From Pseudomonas citri (GTDB taxonomy: Bacteria > Pseudomonadota > Gammaproteobacteria > Pseudomonadales > Pseudomonadaceae), in contig NZ_JAODAB010000003.1 of NCBI RefSeq assembly GCF_025336485.1, positions 248,001 to 312,000 of the forward strand: a stretch of DNA of 64,000 nt, read 5' to 3'. The notes beneath the pieces are model-generated. The model did no database searches, had not been told where the DNA came from, and worked only from the letters and a program-made list of their open reading frames with translations. The translations under genes were made by a program, and so were the position numbers. This document shows, one piece after another, positions 1 through 9,140 of the stretch. Position 1 is the first letter of the stretch. The number at the start of each line of letters is the position of its first letter.

Positions 1-164
1 TGCCAACGGACTTATTCGCCCGAAAATGAATCCCACTCCTTGAGGAGTGTCCCAAACGGTACCCAACGGTGTCGTCCAGGGGATTTCAAAAGAGCGTGAA
101 TACCATTGCCCCAGCGGGGCAAAAATTGCGCATCATAGGCGCCGTCCGCTCAAGGGAGATTTAC
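1..164. other. Upstream region of the CAP-domain gene
   Basis: No coding signal is seen on either strand. Positions 34-49 form a small perfect dyad (CACTCCT, two-base loop, AGGAGTG). The string CCAACGG or CCAAACGG occurs three times (about 3, 52 and 63). These could be operator-like elements for the following gene, but nothing identifies a regulator. A Shine-Dalgarno-like GGGAGA lies at about 154-159. Confidence 0.4.
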
Positions 165-1016
165 ATGCGTGCCATTTCATCCGCCATGCGTCTTGTCGTG
201 CTGTCACTCGGGCTGGCATTCGCCGCCGGGGCTGCAGCCACCGAAGAGACGCAGTTGGTCGAGTCCATCAACCTTTACCGCAGCCAATCCCAGAGTTGCG
301 CCGGCCAAGCCTCGCTGGAGCTGCCGCCACTGGCGATGGATTCGCGGCTGATCCTGTCGGCCAATGGCATCGGCGACTTGCAACAGGCACTGGCACAGGC
401 TTCCTACCCGATGGTCAACGTGCAGGCCATCAGCCTGTCCGGGCCACGGGACGCCCAGGCCGCGATGAAGGCGGTGCAAGAGAGCTTCTGCCAGGTGGTG
501 CTGGACCCACAGTTCGTCGACATCGGCGTCAGCCGCCTGGATCGCGAATGGCGCATCGTGCTGGCACGCCCGCTGTTGTCGGCGCGCCTGGGGGACTGGC
601 AAGCCGAGGGCCAGAAGCTGCTCAAGCTGATCAACAGCGCCCGCGCCCAACCACGCCGCTGCGGAACCGAAGCCTTCGCGGCCACCACGCCGCTGACCTG
701 GAACGCCACCCTGGCCCTGGCCGCCGTGACCCACGCCCGCTCGATGGCCAACAACAATTTTTTCGATCACAAGGACCGCGACAATCGCATGCCCGGCGAC
801 CGTGCCGAGCTGGCCGGTTACCTGGGCCAGTTGATCGGCGAGAACATCGCCGCCGGACAAGACACCGCGCTCAAGGTCGTGGACGGCTGGCTGGCAAGCC
901 CGGGGCACTGCGCCAACCTGATGAACCCACAGTTCCGCGAACTGGGCGCCGGTTATGCGGTGGACCCGAAAAGCGATGCGGGGATCTATTGGACGGCGAT
1001 GTTCGGTACTCAATAG
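165..1016 (+). CDS. Secreted CAP-domain (SCP/PR-1-like) protein, tandem CAP
   Basis: A 283-residue exported protein with an N-terminal signal peptide (about residues 1-26, cleavage near AAGAAATEE). The C-terminal CAP domain (about 150-280) shows LINSAR, AVTHARSM with His190, GENIAAG and PGHC with His248, the usual His/Glu/His cavity residues. The first half (about 28-140) repeats the same layout (VESINLYRS with a Cys ten residues on, then VDIGVSRLDREWRI) without the His and Glu residues, so it looks like a degenerate duplicate. I chose the ATG at 165 because it has GGGAGA just upstream and opens directly into the signal peptide; the frame is open further 5'. Bacterial CAP proteins have no single known function. 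A strong terminator follows. Confidence 0.85.
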   Translation: MRAISSAMRLVVLSLGLAFAAGAAATEETQLVESINLYRSQSQSCAGQASLELPPLAMDSRLILSANGIGDLQQALAQASYPMVNVQAISLSGPRDAQAAMKAVQESFCQVVLDPQFVDIGVSRLDREWRIVLARPLLSARLGDWQAEGQKLLKLINSARAQPRRCGTEAFAATTPLTWNATLALAAVTHARSMANNNFFDHKDRDNRMPGDRAELAGYLGQLIGENIAAGQDTALKVVDGWLASPGHCANLMNPQFRELGAGYAVDPKSDAGIYWTAMFGTQ

Positions 1017-1028
1017 CCGTTTCCCAAT

Positions 1029-1059
1029 AAAAAACGCCGCTCAACCGAGCGGCGTTTTT
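1029..1059. terminator. Bidirectional rho-independent terminator
   Basis: A 9-bp GC-rich stem (CGCCGCTC / GAGCGGCG) is flanked by A5 on the left and T5 on the right, so it works in both directions. It separates the CAP gene from the converging mqo gene. Confidence 0.9.
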
Positions 1060-1083
1060 CTACCTCACCTGACAGCGTCCGGT

Positions 1084-2727
1084 TTACAGCGCCATGTCAG
1101 TCGCTGGATTGGCTGCTGGGGCCGCAGCCGGTTTGGCCGGTGCCGCTGGGGTGGCTGGCTTTCCGATCACCGGCGGCGGGTCCAGTTGCAGGACTTCGCT
1201 GGTGTAGGCCCACTCCTGGGCAACGCGCTCAGGACTGTCGTTGAGCTTGGTGCCATAGCTCGGCACGATCTGGTGCAGTTTTTCCTGCCAGGCCGGGGTA
1301 GCCACTTTGTCCTTGAAGACCTTCTCGAGCACGCTCAGCATGATCGGTGCAGCGGTCGAGGCGCCTGGCGAGGCACCCAGCAGACCGGCGATGCTGCCGT
1401 CCTGGGACGCAACCACCTCAGTGCCGAGCTTCAGGACACCGCCCTTCTCTTCGTCACGCTTGATGATCTGCACACGCTGGCCGGCCTGCCACAGGCGCCA
1501 GTCTTCCTGCTTGGCCTCCGGGAAGTATTCCTTCAGGGCGTTGAAACGGTCTTCATCCGACAGCATCACCTGGCCCGCCAGGTATTCGATCAGTGGGTAC
1601 TGCTCGATACCGACCTTGGTCATTGGCCACACGTTGTGGGTGGTGGTGCTGGACAACAGGTCGAAATACGAACCGTTCTTCAGGAACTTGGTGGAGAACG
1701 TTGCGAATGGGCCAAACAGAATCACGCGCTTGCCATCGAGCACACGGGTGTCCAAGTGCGGAACGGACATCGGCGGTGCGCCCACCGAAGCCTTGCCGTA
1801 GGCCTTCGCCAAGTGCAGTTGAGCCACGGTCGGGTTCTCGGTGACCAGGAACGAACCACCCACCGGGAAGCCTGCGTATTCACGGGCTTCCGGAATGTCC
1901 GCCTTCTGCAGCAGGTGCAAGGCACCACCGCCCGCGCCGATGAACACGAACTTGGCGTCGGTCTCGGTTTCGGTGCCGTCTTTCAGGTTCTTGTACGAAA
2001 CCCGCCATGAGCCGTCTTCGTTGCGGGTGATTTCTTCCACTTCGCTGGACAGCTTGAGGGAGAAGTTCGGCTTGGTTTGCAGGTAAGCCGCGAACTGACG
2101 CGTGATTTCGCCGAAGTTCACGTCGGTACCCAATGGGCTCCAGGTGGCGGCGACTTTCTGGTTCGGGTCACGCCCTTGCATCATCAGCGGCACCCACTTG
2201 CTGATCTGCGCGGGGTCTTCGGAATACTGCATGCCGGCGAACAATGGGCTGGCCTGGAGGGCCTCGTAGCGCTTCTTCAGGAACGCGATGTTCTCGTCGC
2301 CCCACAGGAAACTCATGTGCGGCGTGGAGTTGATGAACGAGCGCGGGTTCTTCAGCACACCGTTCTTGACCTGCCAGGACCAGAACTGGCGGGAGACCTG
2401 GAAGGCTTCGTTGATTTCGATGGCCTTGGCGATCTCGACCTTGCCGTTCTTGTCTTCCGGCGTGTAGTTCAGCTCGGCCAGCGCGGAGTGGCCGGTACCA
2501 GCGTTGTTCCAGCCGTTGGAACTCTCTTCGGCAACACCGTCCAGGCGCTCGACCATTTCCATGGTCCAGCCCGGCTCCAGCTCATTGAGCCAGACGCCGA
2601 GTGTCGAGCTCATGATGCCCCCACCAATGAGCAGGACATCCACTTTTTTTGGCTCGGCGGCGTGCGTGGTCGCAAGACCCATCGCCATCGCCAGGCCCAG
2701 CAGCGCCGTGTGTGTTTTCTTCAACAT
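1084..2727 (-). CDS. mqo: Malate:quinone oxidoreductase with signal-like N-terminus
   Basis: FAD-dependent malate dehydrogenase (quinone), oxidising malate to oxaloacetate and passing electrons to the respiratory quinone pool. After the N-terminal segment it has the FAD-binding [13 protein letters not shown] and the family hallmark [18 protein letters not shown]. The ATG at 2727 has TAGGGA 8 bases upstream. Two features are unusual for Mqo, normally a cytoplasmic-face peripheral enzyme of about 500 residues. The first 23 or so residues look like a Sec signal peptide (Lys-Lys, a hydrophobic Ala/Leu/Met run, then THAAE). The last 30 residues are an Ala/Pro-rich tail ([14 protein letters not shown]), making 547 residues in all. 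Pseudomonads often carry several Mqo paralogues, and this may be the membrane-anchored or exported type. Confidence 0.92.
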   Translation of the reverse strand: MLKKTHTALLGLAMAMGLATTHAAEPKKVDVLLIGGGIMSSTLGVWLNELEPGWTMEMVERLDGVAEESSNGWNNAGTGHSALAELNYTPEDKNGKVEIAKAIEINEAFQVSRQFWSWQVKNGVLKNPRSFINSTPHMSFLWGDENIAFLKKRYEALQASPLFAGMQYSEDPAQISKWVPLMMQGRDPNQKVAATWSPLGTDVNFGEITRQFAAYLQTKPNFSLKLSSEVEEITRNEDGSWRVSYKNLKDGTETETDAKFVFIGAGGGALHLLQKADIPEAREYAGFPVGGSFLVTENPTVAQLHLAKAYGKASVGAPPMSVPHLDTRVLDGKRVILFGPFATFSTKFLKNGSYFDLLSSTTTHNVWPMTKVGIEQYPLIEYLAGQVMLSDEDRFNALKEYFPEAKQEDWRLWQAGQRVQIIKRDEEKGGVLKLGTEVVASQDGSIAGLLGASPGASTAAPIMLSVLEKVFKDKVATPAWQEKLHQIVPSYGTKLNDSPERVAQEWAYTSEVLQLDPPPVIGKPATPAAPAKPAAAPAANPATDMAL

Positions 2728-3123
2728 GTGTGTATCCCTAGGATAGAACGCCATTCCGTCCACCTGTCCGATCCAGGGTAGACCGCGCCCAATGGCCGGC
2801 AACGCCAGCGCGACTGGTTTGAATAGGACTGGAGGATGGACCTACAGGACCGAGCAATTGTCGGCCTCAGATTTATGTCTCTCCGGCGCTGACTTTTTGT
2901 AGGTCTTGGCTTCAGCTGAGTGAGGGACACTGCGAAACGGTTGTTATCGGGCCCGGCACGGCCGTGCCCGATTGTCGCAGGTGGAGGAGTTTACATAAGG
3001 AAATAAACAGACCGAAGCATCTTTTTACATTCCGGGCGAAAACGCCGACCAAATGACGGCATTTTAATGGCTCTGCCTGGCCGGTTTCGGCCGATCAGCG
3101 CCCTTCGGCTCAGCGTTCTCCGT
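2728..3123. other. Intergenic region upstream of mqo
   Basis: About 400 bases with no convincing gene on either strand. It must hold the mqo promoter (minus strand). The only structure I see is a perfect 14-bp palindrome, GGCACGGCCGTGCC, at about 2955-2968. No REP element or riboswitch was recognised. Confidence 0.4.
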
Positions 3124-4329
3124 TCAAAAGTACTTGAGCAATGCGATGTCCCGCCGACGTTGCTTGAGCCCGGCGAACCAACGGGTCGGGAAAAACAGCG
3201 CGACACCCAGCAACACGCTCCACAACCACACCATGGGCAACTGGTCGAAACCAAAATAGGTCCCCTGGTTAGTGCCCCAAAGGCCGACCGCGATCAGGTA
3301 CAGGGCCTTGAGCACGTACAGGTGCAACAGGTAGAAAAACATCGGCGCCCCACCATAGATCGCCAGCATCGCGATACCCGCGCGGTCCTGGGCTTTTTCG
3401 AAGAGCCCCAGCAGGATCAGCCCCAGGCCCAGGGTCGGCATCAGGAACATCAGCGACGGCGGGTACTTCGTCGCGCTCAGGAAGCTCATGACCGTGCGCA
3501 ACGCATCGCCGGTCTGCACCCAGGGCTTTTCACCGTAGACGTTCAGGTAGCGAATGAACACGAACGCCACCAGCAAGCCGACACCCACCGTGAAGAGCCG
3601 CCGCACGCGCACGGCGGGCTCGACGTCCTTGCCGAACCACGGCCCGATCGCCCAACCCAGCAGGATCACACCGATCCATGGCAGTACCGGATAGGTGGTG
3701 CGGGCGCGGGTGAACTCGGTGATGTCAATAAACACGCGCTGGTGCAGGATCGACCACGGCACGAAGAATGGAGAATCCGGCCCCAGCACAACGCCATCCA
3801 ACAGGTTGTGCCCGGCGACGATGAGCACCCCGAGGGCGATCAACCAACGCCGCTCGAAGTGCAGCAGCGCAGCCAGGACGATCATGCAGATGCCGATGCA
3901 CCAGATCACCTGCAACCACAAGGTCTTGGGCGGGAACTCGGCGTTCCAGGCGAAGCAGACAAAGGTGAGTTCCAGGAAAACCAGGAACAGACCGCGCTTG
4001 AGCAGGAACAACGATGTCTCGCGGGCGGTGTGTTTCTGGCTGTAGAGCCAGGCCGACAACCCGGTGAGGAAGATGAAGACCGGGGCACACAGCGTGCTGA
4101 GCAGCCGGGTGAAGTACAGATCCGGGCTGACGTTCAAGGCATCGATAGGATCGCTGACCTGACGGTGCAGCAGGAACGTTTCGCGAACGTGGTCGACCAG
4201 CATCAGCAACATGACGAAGCCCCGTAGCGCATCGATGGCGAGCAGGCGCACGCGGGTTTTGGTGGTGCTGGTGGCAAGTGAGGGCGCGATGACACCGACC
4301 GGGGTCGTCGCGCTTGCGGGTAGGCTCAT
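3124..4329 (-). CDS. DUF1624 / HGSNAT-like multipass membrane protein
   Basis: A 401-residue integral membrane protein with about ten hydrophobic segments. It belongs to the DUF1624 / heparan-alpha-glucosaminide N-acetyltransferase-like group, shown by the N-terminal LLAIDALRGFVMLLMLVDHVRE block followed by a second helix with PVFIFLTGLSAWL. Family members are thought to transfer acyl groups across the membrane; the substrate here is unknown. I chose the ATG at 4329 (MSLPASATTP) because it gives a short cytosolic tail before the first conserved helix; the frame extends upstream without a better site. It stands alone between mqo and the ercS operon, and no neighbour suggests a pathway. Confidence 0.8.
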   Translation of the reverse strand: MSLPASATTPVGVIAPSLATSTTKTRVRLLAIDALRGFVMLLMLVDHVRETFLLHRQVSDPIDALNVSPDLYFTRLLSTLCAPVFIFLTGLSAWLYSQKHTARETSLFLLKRGLFLVFLELTFVCFAWNAEFPPKTLWLQVIWCIGICMIVLAALLHFERRWLIALGVLIVAGHNLLDGVVLGPDSPFFVPWSILHQRVFIDITEFTRARTTYPVLPWIGVILLGWAIGPWFGKDVEPAVRVRRLFTVGVGLLVAFVFIRYLNVYGEKPWVQTGDALRTVMSFLSATKYPPSLMFLMPTLGLGLILLGLFEKAQDRAGIAMLAIYGGAPMFFYLLHLYVLKALYLIAVGLWGTNQGTYFGFDQLPMVWLWSVLLGVALFFPTRWFAGLKQRRRDIALLKYF

Positions 4330-4474
4330 TGGCAATACTCGGATGGAAAGGTCGTGGGTCCGTGCAAGGCTGGAAATGAGAATTCCTGCCAAACGACAGC
4401 GGATAACATAACACAAAATATTCCATGCGAGCAGCCACACGACTTCCCCTGGATAACGCGAATCCCCGCAGCGG

Positions 4475-5845
4475 TTACCCGAGCAACTGGCTCAACACCG
4501 CCCGCAGCTTGCCCGGCTTGACCGGTTTGTTGAGCAATGGCGCGCCCAGTTTGCGCAGGGCGCGGCGGCACTGGTCGCTGCGGTCGGCGGTGATGAGCAC
4601 CGCCGGGATCGCCTCGTGGAAGTGCTCGCGCAAGTGCTTGACCACGTCGCAGCCAACCACGCCATGGTCCAGGTGGAAATCCGCCAGGATCAGCTCCGGC
4701 GCGCGACCTTGCAGCGCATCGAGGGCGGCGGCCTCGTCGGTGGCGGTCAGCACTTCGCAGCCCCACTGCCCCAGCAGCGCAGCCATGCTTTGCAAGATGC
4801 TCAATTCATTGTCGATCACCAGCAACCGGCGCCCCGGCAACGGATTGCCGGCGACCGCCTGGGCGGGAACCTGCGAGACGGGCAGCGGTTTTTCGCTGGA
4901 CAGCGGCACTTCGATGCTGAACACCGAGCCCCGTCCAGGCCGGGAACGCACCCGGACCCGATGGCCGAGGATGTGGGCGATGCGTTCGACAATCGCCAAC
5001 CCCAGGCCCACGCCTTTACGATCGGCGGCGCGACCGACGTCCAGCTGATTGAACTCGAGGAAAATCGACTCCAGGCAATCAGCTGCGATGCCACGCCCCG
5101 TGTCCCAGACCTCCAGGCTCAGGCACCCTCCCCGGCGCCGCGCCGCCAGGAGAATGCCGCCCTGGTCGGTGTAGCGGCAGGCATTGCTGAGCAGGTTGCG
5201 CAGGATACGGGTGATCAGCCGCAAGTCGGTGATGATCGCTTCGTCGACAAACCGCACCCGCAACTCCAGGCCTGCGGCACCGGCCACCGATTGGAACTCC
5301 GAGACCAGCGGCGCCAGCAATTCATCCAGGCGATACGCTGCCGGATCGGGCCTGACGGCGGCCTGGTCGAGTCGGGAAATGTCCAGCAGGTCAGTGAGCA
5401 GGTCTTCCGCACCCTCCAGGGCCAGGTGCGTGCGCTCCACCAGCACCTGTTCGGCAGCGGGCAGTTGGCGTTCACGCAATGTAGCGATCAGCAGGCGTGC
5501 GGCGTTGAGCGGTTGCAGCAGGTCATGGCTGGCCGCGGCGAGGTATTTGTCCTTGCTGCGGTTGGCCGCCTGCGCGGCGTCACGGGCATCACGCAACTGT
5601 CGCTCCACCAACTCGCGCTGGGCGATCTGCTGTTGCAGGTTATGGTTGGCCACCAGCAACGCATCGGTGCGCTCGGCCACCCGCTGCTCCAGCTCGTCGT
5701 TGAGCTGTTGCAGGCGCTGGCGGGCCTGCTCCAGTTCATCGAGGCGCGCCGCCAGTTCGGGATAATGGCTCTTGCGCGTCGAATGATTGCCCAGCCCCAG
5801 CAGCCCGGCGAGGGCCTTTTGCTGCTCGTCAGAGGGCTTCGCCAT
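4475..5845 (-). CDS. ercS: Hybrid sensor kinase, ErcS type
   Basis: A 456-residue soluble hybrid histidine kinase. A coiled coil (about 30-95) leads into a HisKA domain with ASHDLLQPLNAARL (His107), an ATPase domain (N box NLLSNACRY, G boxes DTGRGIA and GVGLGLAIV) and a receiver domain from about 339 with acceptor Asp389 (LILADFHLD). There is no transmembrane or obvious sensory domain, so it probably reads a cytosolic cue. The ATG at 5845 lies inside the last codons of ercA (17-base overlap), so the two are translationally coupled. In the P. aeruginosa ethanol-oxidation network, ErcS and ErcA act together in regulating PQQ alcohol dehydrogenase genes. The HisKA motif matches that of the NahK-type kinase at 24.6-27.2 kb. 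Confidence 0.85.
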   Translation of the reverse strand: MAKPSDEQQKALAGLLGLGNHSTRKSHYPELAARLDELEQARQRLQQLNDELEQRVAERTDALLVANHNLQQQIAQRELVERQLRDARDAAQAANRSKDKYLAAASHDLLQPLNAARLLIATLRERQLPAAEQVLVERTHLALEGAEDLLTDLLDISRLDQAAVRPDPAAYRLDELLAPLVSEFQSVAGAAGLELRVRFVDEAIITDLRLITRILRNLLSNACRYTDQGGILLAARRRGGCLSLEVWDTGRGIAADCLESIFLEFNQLDVGRAADRKGVGLGLAIVERIAHILGHRVRVRSRPGRGSVFSIEVPLSSEKPLPVSQVPAQAVAGNPLPGRRLLVIDNELSILQSMAALLGQWGCEVLTATDEAAALDALQGRAPELILADFHLDHGVVGCDVVKHLREHFHEAIPAVLITADRSDQCRRALRKLGAPLLNKPVKPGKLRAVLSQLLG

Positions 5846-7007
5846 AGACGACCTCGACATCCCGCTGGCTCGACTCCCGTGGATTGGTGAGGATGCACGG
5901 ATCGTGCATCGCATGCTGCGACAGGAACGGAATGTCCGACGTGCTCACGCCGTGCAGCCCCAGGGTCTCGTGGAAACCGATGGTGTGCTTGAGGGCAATC
6001 AGATGCTCCACCAGCCGGATTCGGATCTGTTGATGATTGAGCCCCCGGCAATCGATGCCCAGCGTCTCGGCGATTACCTTGAAACGCTCCGGCGCGGAGC
6101 TGTAGTTGAACGCCACCACATGCTCCACCAGCACCGCGTTGCACAATCCATGGGGCAGGTCCAGGAACCCGCCCAGGCTGTGGGACATCGCATGCACCGC
6201 GCCGAGGATGGCGTTGGAGAACGCCAAGCCAGCCTGCATGCTGCCGAGCATGATCTTTTCCCGCAGCGCGACATCCGCCGGGTTGGCGATCATTTGCACC
6301 AGGTTGCTGTTGATCAGGCGCATCGCCTCCAGCGCATGGGGATCGGTCAACGGGCCATGGCCAGTGGAGACGAACGCCTCGATGGCATGCACCAATGCGT
6401 CGATGCCGGTACAGGCCGACAGGAACGGGTCCATGCTCAGGGTCGTTTCCGGGTCGATCAACGAAACGTCCGGCACCGCCGCCTTGCTGACGATGGAGAA
6501 CTTCATGCGTTCCTGCTGGTTGGAGATGATCACGAACTGCGACACATCGGCCGAGGTGCCTGCCGTCGTGGGAATCAGGATCAATGGAGGGCTGGGCACA
6601 TGCAGGGTATCGACGCCTTCGAATTCGAGGATGTTGCGTCCATGGGCGACGACGATGCCGATGCCCTTGCCGCAGTCCATCGGGCTGCCGCCGCCGACCG
6701 CGACGATCACGTCGCAATGATTTTCCCGGTACAGCTCGGCACCGAGCATCACTTCTTCCACACGGGGGTTGGGCGAGACGGCGCTATAGACGCAATAGTC
6801 GATGCCCAGGGCCTGGAGGCTGGCTTCGACATCGGCCACCCATCCAGCGGCGATCACGCCGGGATCGGTGACGATCAGCACCTTGCGCGCGCCAAACGTC
6901 TTGGCGTAATTGCCAACGTTGTGCCGGCAACCGGCGCCAAACATGATTTCCGGGGAAACGAACTTGCGCAGCGGGCTGAGGCTCATCTTTTCAGGGGCAT
7001 GGCTCAT
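5829..7007 (-). CDS. ercA: Iron-containing alcohol dehydrogenase ErcA
   Basis: A 392-residue group III (Fe-dependent) alcohol dehydrogenase. Visible motifs are the nucleotide-binding GGGSPMDCGKG and the metal-ligand segments DALVHAIEAF, HAMSHSLGG and PHGLCNAVL. The ATG at 7007 (MSHAPEKMSL) has AGG 10 bases upstream. In P. aeruginosa the homologue ErcA is needed for normal regulation of ethanol oxidation rather than for bulk catabolism, so it may generate or sense a metabolic signal for the adjoining kinase. It sits between pqqA (111 bases upstream, with a hairpin between) and ercS (overlapping), so the three probably form one operon. Confidence 0.9.
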   Translation of the reverse strand: MSHAPEKMSLSPLRKFVSPEIMFGAGCRHNVGNYAKTFGARKVLIVTDPGVIAAGWVADVEASLQALGIDYCVYSAVSPNPRVEEVMLGAELYRENHCDVIVAVGGGSPMDCGKGIGIVVAHGRNILEFEGVDTLHVPSPPLILIPTTAGTSADVSQFVIISNQQERMKFSIVSKAAVPDVSLIDPETTLSMDPFLSACTGIDALVHAIEAFVSTGHGPLTDPHALEAMRLINSNLVQMIANPADVALREKIMLGSMQAGLAFSNAILGAVHAMSHSLGGFLDLPHGLCNAVLVEHVVAFNYSSAPERFKVIAETLGIDCRGLNHQQIRIRLVEHLIALKHTIGFHETLGLHGVSTSDIPFLSQHAMHDPCILTNPRESSQRDVEVVYGEAL

Positions 7008-7085
7008 CGGTAAGCCTGTTTTTATTGTAGGGGGATAGCCTGAGCCTAAAGCATCCCGCCGCGATTGCAATCAGACCAATGGGTA

Positions 7086-7112
7086 GCCCGGCCTGAACGC
7101 TTCAGGCCGGGC
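7086..7112. terminator. 12-bp hairpin between pqqA and ercA
   Basis: A perfect stem (GCCCGGCCTGAA / TTCAGGCCGGGC) with a three-base loop lies 7 bases after the pqqA stop on the minus strand. No T-run follows, so it is more likely a partial terminator or an mRNA 3'-end stabiliser than a full stop. Either would let PqqA peptide be made in excess of ErcA and ErcS. Confidence 0.6.
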
Positions 7113-7118
7113 CAGCGC

Positions 7119-7190
7119 TCATCGGTTGGCGAAGTACATCGTCACTTCAAAGCCAATACGCAGGTCGGTGTACGCGGGTTTAGTCCACAT
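7119..7190 (-). CDS. pqqA: Coenzyme PQQ precursor peptide PqqA
   Basis: A 23-residue ORF, too short for routine gene calling. It begins [15 protein letters not shown] and ends in EVTMYFANR. The invariant Glu15 and Tyr19 (E-x3-Y) are the residues cross-linked to make pyrroloquinoline quinone. The Shine-Dalgarno sequence AGAGGAAAG lies just upstream of the ATG. No pqqB-E genes are in the window, so this is a stand-alone copy, as in the P. putida ped cluster. It lies upstream of ercA and ercS on the same strand, and a copy of the 14-bp ped dyad lies 72 bases upstream (7262-7275). Precursor supply would thus be tied to PQQ-enzyme expression. Confidence 0.95.
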
Positions 7191-7261
7191 GGGTCTTTCC
7201 TCTTCTTGTACCGGGCGATTCCGGCAAGGTCATTAATGCACGGGGCACCCGGGGTTCGAAT

Positions 7262-7275
7262 GCTACTTTCGAAGC
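7262..7275. promoter_or_regulatory. ped-regulon dyad, site 1 (pqqA)
   Basis: GCTACTTTCGAAGC, preceded by CGAAT, 72 bases upstream of the pqqA start. It belongs to a set of nine related sites with consensus GCTACCTTGGTAGC. Probably a binding site for a LuxR-type regulator of the locus (PedR1 or PedR2); this is inference. Confidence 0.6.
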
Positions 7276-7323
7276 GGTGGGTGGGGTGCGTTGGTAGCAA
7301 TTTCAGTCCCCTGGAAGGTCAAT

Positions 7324-7348
7324 TGTGGGAGCAAGCTTTGCTCCCACA
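7324..7348. repeat. REP-type palindrome
   Basis: TGTGGGAGCAAGCTTTGCTC followed by CCACA: a near-perfect palindrome of the GTGGGAGC family typical of P. fluorescens-group genomes, between pqqA and pedI. Confidence 0.85.
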
Positions 7349-7387
7349 TAGGCCCACTTGTATATCAGGCTTCGCGGTGTTGCTGGG

Positions 7388-8908
7388 TTAGAAGAACCCC
7401 AACGGATTGACGTCGTAGCTCACCAGCAGGTTCTTGGTCTGCTGGTAGTGATCGAGCATCATCTTGTGGGTTTCACGGCCGACACCGGACTTCTTGTAGC
7501 CACCGAACGCGGCGTGGGCCGGGTACAGGTGGTAGCAGTTGGTCCACACGCGACCGGCCTTGATCGCCCGGCCCATGCGGTAGGCGCGGTTGATGTCGCG
7601 GGTCCACAGGCCGGCGCCGAGGCCGAACTCGGTGTCGTTGGCGATGGCCAGGGCTTCGGCTTCGTCCTTGAAGGTGGTCACGCCCACCACCGGACCGAAG
7701 ATCTCCTCCTGGAACACGCGCATCTTGTTGTGGCCCTTGAGCAGGGTCGGCTGGATGTAGTAACCGCTCGACAGATCACCCTCGAGCCGCTCGGCCGCGC
7801 CGCCGGTGAGCAGTTCGGCGCCCTCTTCCTGGGCAATGGTGAGGTAGGAAAGAATTTTGTCGTACTGCTGTTCGGAGGCTTGGGCGCCGACCATGGTCTC
7901 GGTGTCCAGCGGGTTGCCACGCTTGATCTTGACGATCTTCTTCATGACCTCGGCCATGAACGGCGCGTAGATCGATTCCTGGATCAGCGCCCGGGATGGG
8001 CAGGTGCAGACTTCGCCCTGGTTGAAGAACGCCAGCACCAGGCCTTCGGCGGCTTTCTCGATGAACGCCGGCTCGGCCTGCATGATGTCTTCGAAGAAGA
8101 TGTTTGGCGACTTGCCACCCAGTTCCACGGTGGACGGGATGATGTTTTCGGCGGCGCACTTCATGATATGCGAACCCACCGGGGTGGAACCGGTGAAGGC
8201 GATCTTGGCGATGCGCTTGCTGGTGGCCAGGGCCTCACCGGCTTCGCGACCGAAACCATGGACGATGTTCAACACGCCAGGTGGCAGCAGGTCGCCGATC
8301 AGCTCGGCCAGGACCATGATCGACAGCGGCGTCTGCTCCGCGGGCTTGAGCACCACGCAGTTACCGGCGGCCAGGGCCGGGGCGAGTTTCCAGGCGGCCA
8401 TCAGCAGTGGGAAGTTCCACGGGATGATCTGCCCGACCACGCCCAGCGGCTCATGGAAATGGTAGGCGGTGGTCAGTTCATTGATTTCGGCGGCGCCGCC
8501 CTCTTGGGCGCGGATGCAACCGGCGAAGTAACGGAAATGGTCGGCCGACAGCGGCACGTCGGCATTGAGGGTTTCGCGCACCGCCTTGCCGTTGTCCCAG
8601 GTCTCGCTGACGGCCAGGATTTCCAGGTTCTGTTCGATGCGGTCGGCGATTTTCAGCAGCACCAGGGAGCGGTCCTGCACGGAAGTCTTGCCCCACGCAT
8701 CAGCGGCGGCATGGGCGGCGTCCAGCGCCTTATCGATGTCGGCAGCGCTGGAGCGCGGGAATTCAGCGATCACCTGGCCGTTGACCGGCGACGTATTGGT
8801 GAAGTACTCACCGTTGACCGGCGCGACGAACTCGCCGCCGATGAAATTGCCGTAGCGCGGTTTGAAGGTAACGACGGCGCCTGGGGTTCCGGGTTGTGCG
8901 TAGATCAT
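7388..8908 (-). CDS. pedI: NAD-dependent aldehyde dehydrogenase PedI (ExaC-like)
   Basis: A 506-residue aldehyde dehydrogenase that oxidises the aldehydes made by the periplasmic quinoproteins to acids in the cytosol. Conserved blocks: [10 protein letters not shown] (Asn165), [17 protein letters not shown], general base Glu263 in ELGGKSP, and catalytic Cys301 in [12 protein letters not shown]. There is no signal peptide. It corresponds to ExaC of P. aeruginosa and PedI of P. putida by sequence type and position. It forms its own unit: about 230 bases separate it from pedH, and a weaker ped dyad sits 80 bases upstream (8988-9001). Confidence 0.93.
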   Translation of the reverse strand: MIYAQPGTPGAVVTFKPRYGNFIGGEFVAPVNGEYFTNTSPVNGQVIAEFPRSSAADIDKALDAAHAAADAWGKTSVQDRSLVLLKIADRIEQNLEILAVSETWDNGKAVRETLNADVPLSADHFRYFAGCIRAQEGGAAEINELTTAYHFHEPLGVVGQIIPWNFPLLMAAWKLAPALAAGNCVVLKPAEQTPLSIMVLAELIGDLLPPGVLNIVHGFGREAGEALATSKRIAKIAFTGSTPVGSHIMKCAAENIIPSTVELGGKSPNIFFEDIMQAEPAFIEKAAEGLVLAFFNQGEVCTCPSRALIQESIYAPFMAEVMKKIVKIKRGNPLDTETMVGAQASEQQYDKILSYLTIAQEEGAELLTGGAAERLEGDLSSGYYIQPTLLKGHNKMRVFQEEIFGPVVGVTTFKDEAEALAIANDTEFGLGAGLWTRDINRAYRMGRAIKAGRVWTNCYHLYPAHAAFGGYKKSGVGRETHKMMLDHYQQTKNLLVSYDVNPLGFF

Positions 8909-8987
8909 GATGGGCCTCTGCCTGGTCGATGCCTGTCACGGGACAGGCGATAGGCCGATGGTAGAGAGCCCCGCCGCCGGGACGAAT

Positions 8988-9001
8988 GCGTCGTTGGCAG
9001 T
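8988..9001. promoter_or_regulatory. ped-regulon dyad, site 2 (pedI)
   Basis: GCGTCGTTGGCAGT, again preceded by CGAAT, 80 bases upstream of pedI. It is the weakest member (9 of 14 match the consensus), but the shared CGAAT flank and the position support it. Confidence 0.4.
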
Positions 9002-9140
9002 GGGGCTCTCGTTATTTGGTCGTAAGTTTTGGCTTTGGAACATGGAAAGTCAGAACGGGCGCTGCGCCCACAGGTTGGTCCTGCAATCTCAGGGGGATTT
9101 TCTCCCTCATCACAAGGGCAGCGCCCGGCTTTATTTCATC

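Noticed and set aside
2955..2968. Palindrome upstream of mqo as a terminator
   Set aside because: It lacks a T-run on either strand and does not follow a gene end closely; left as an unexplained palindrome.
3067..4227. A 386-codon plus-strand frame rich in Gln/His/Arg opposite the DUF1624 gene
   Set aside because: Biased composition typical of the antisense of a hydrophobic membrane protein; no recognisable features.
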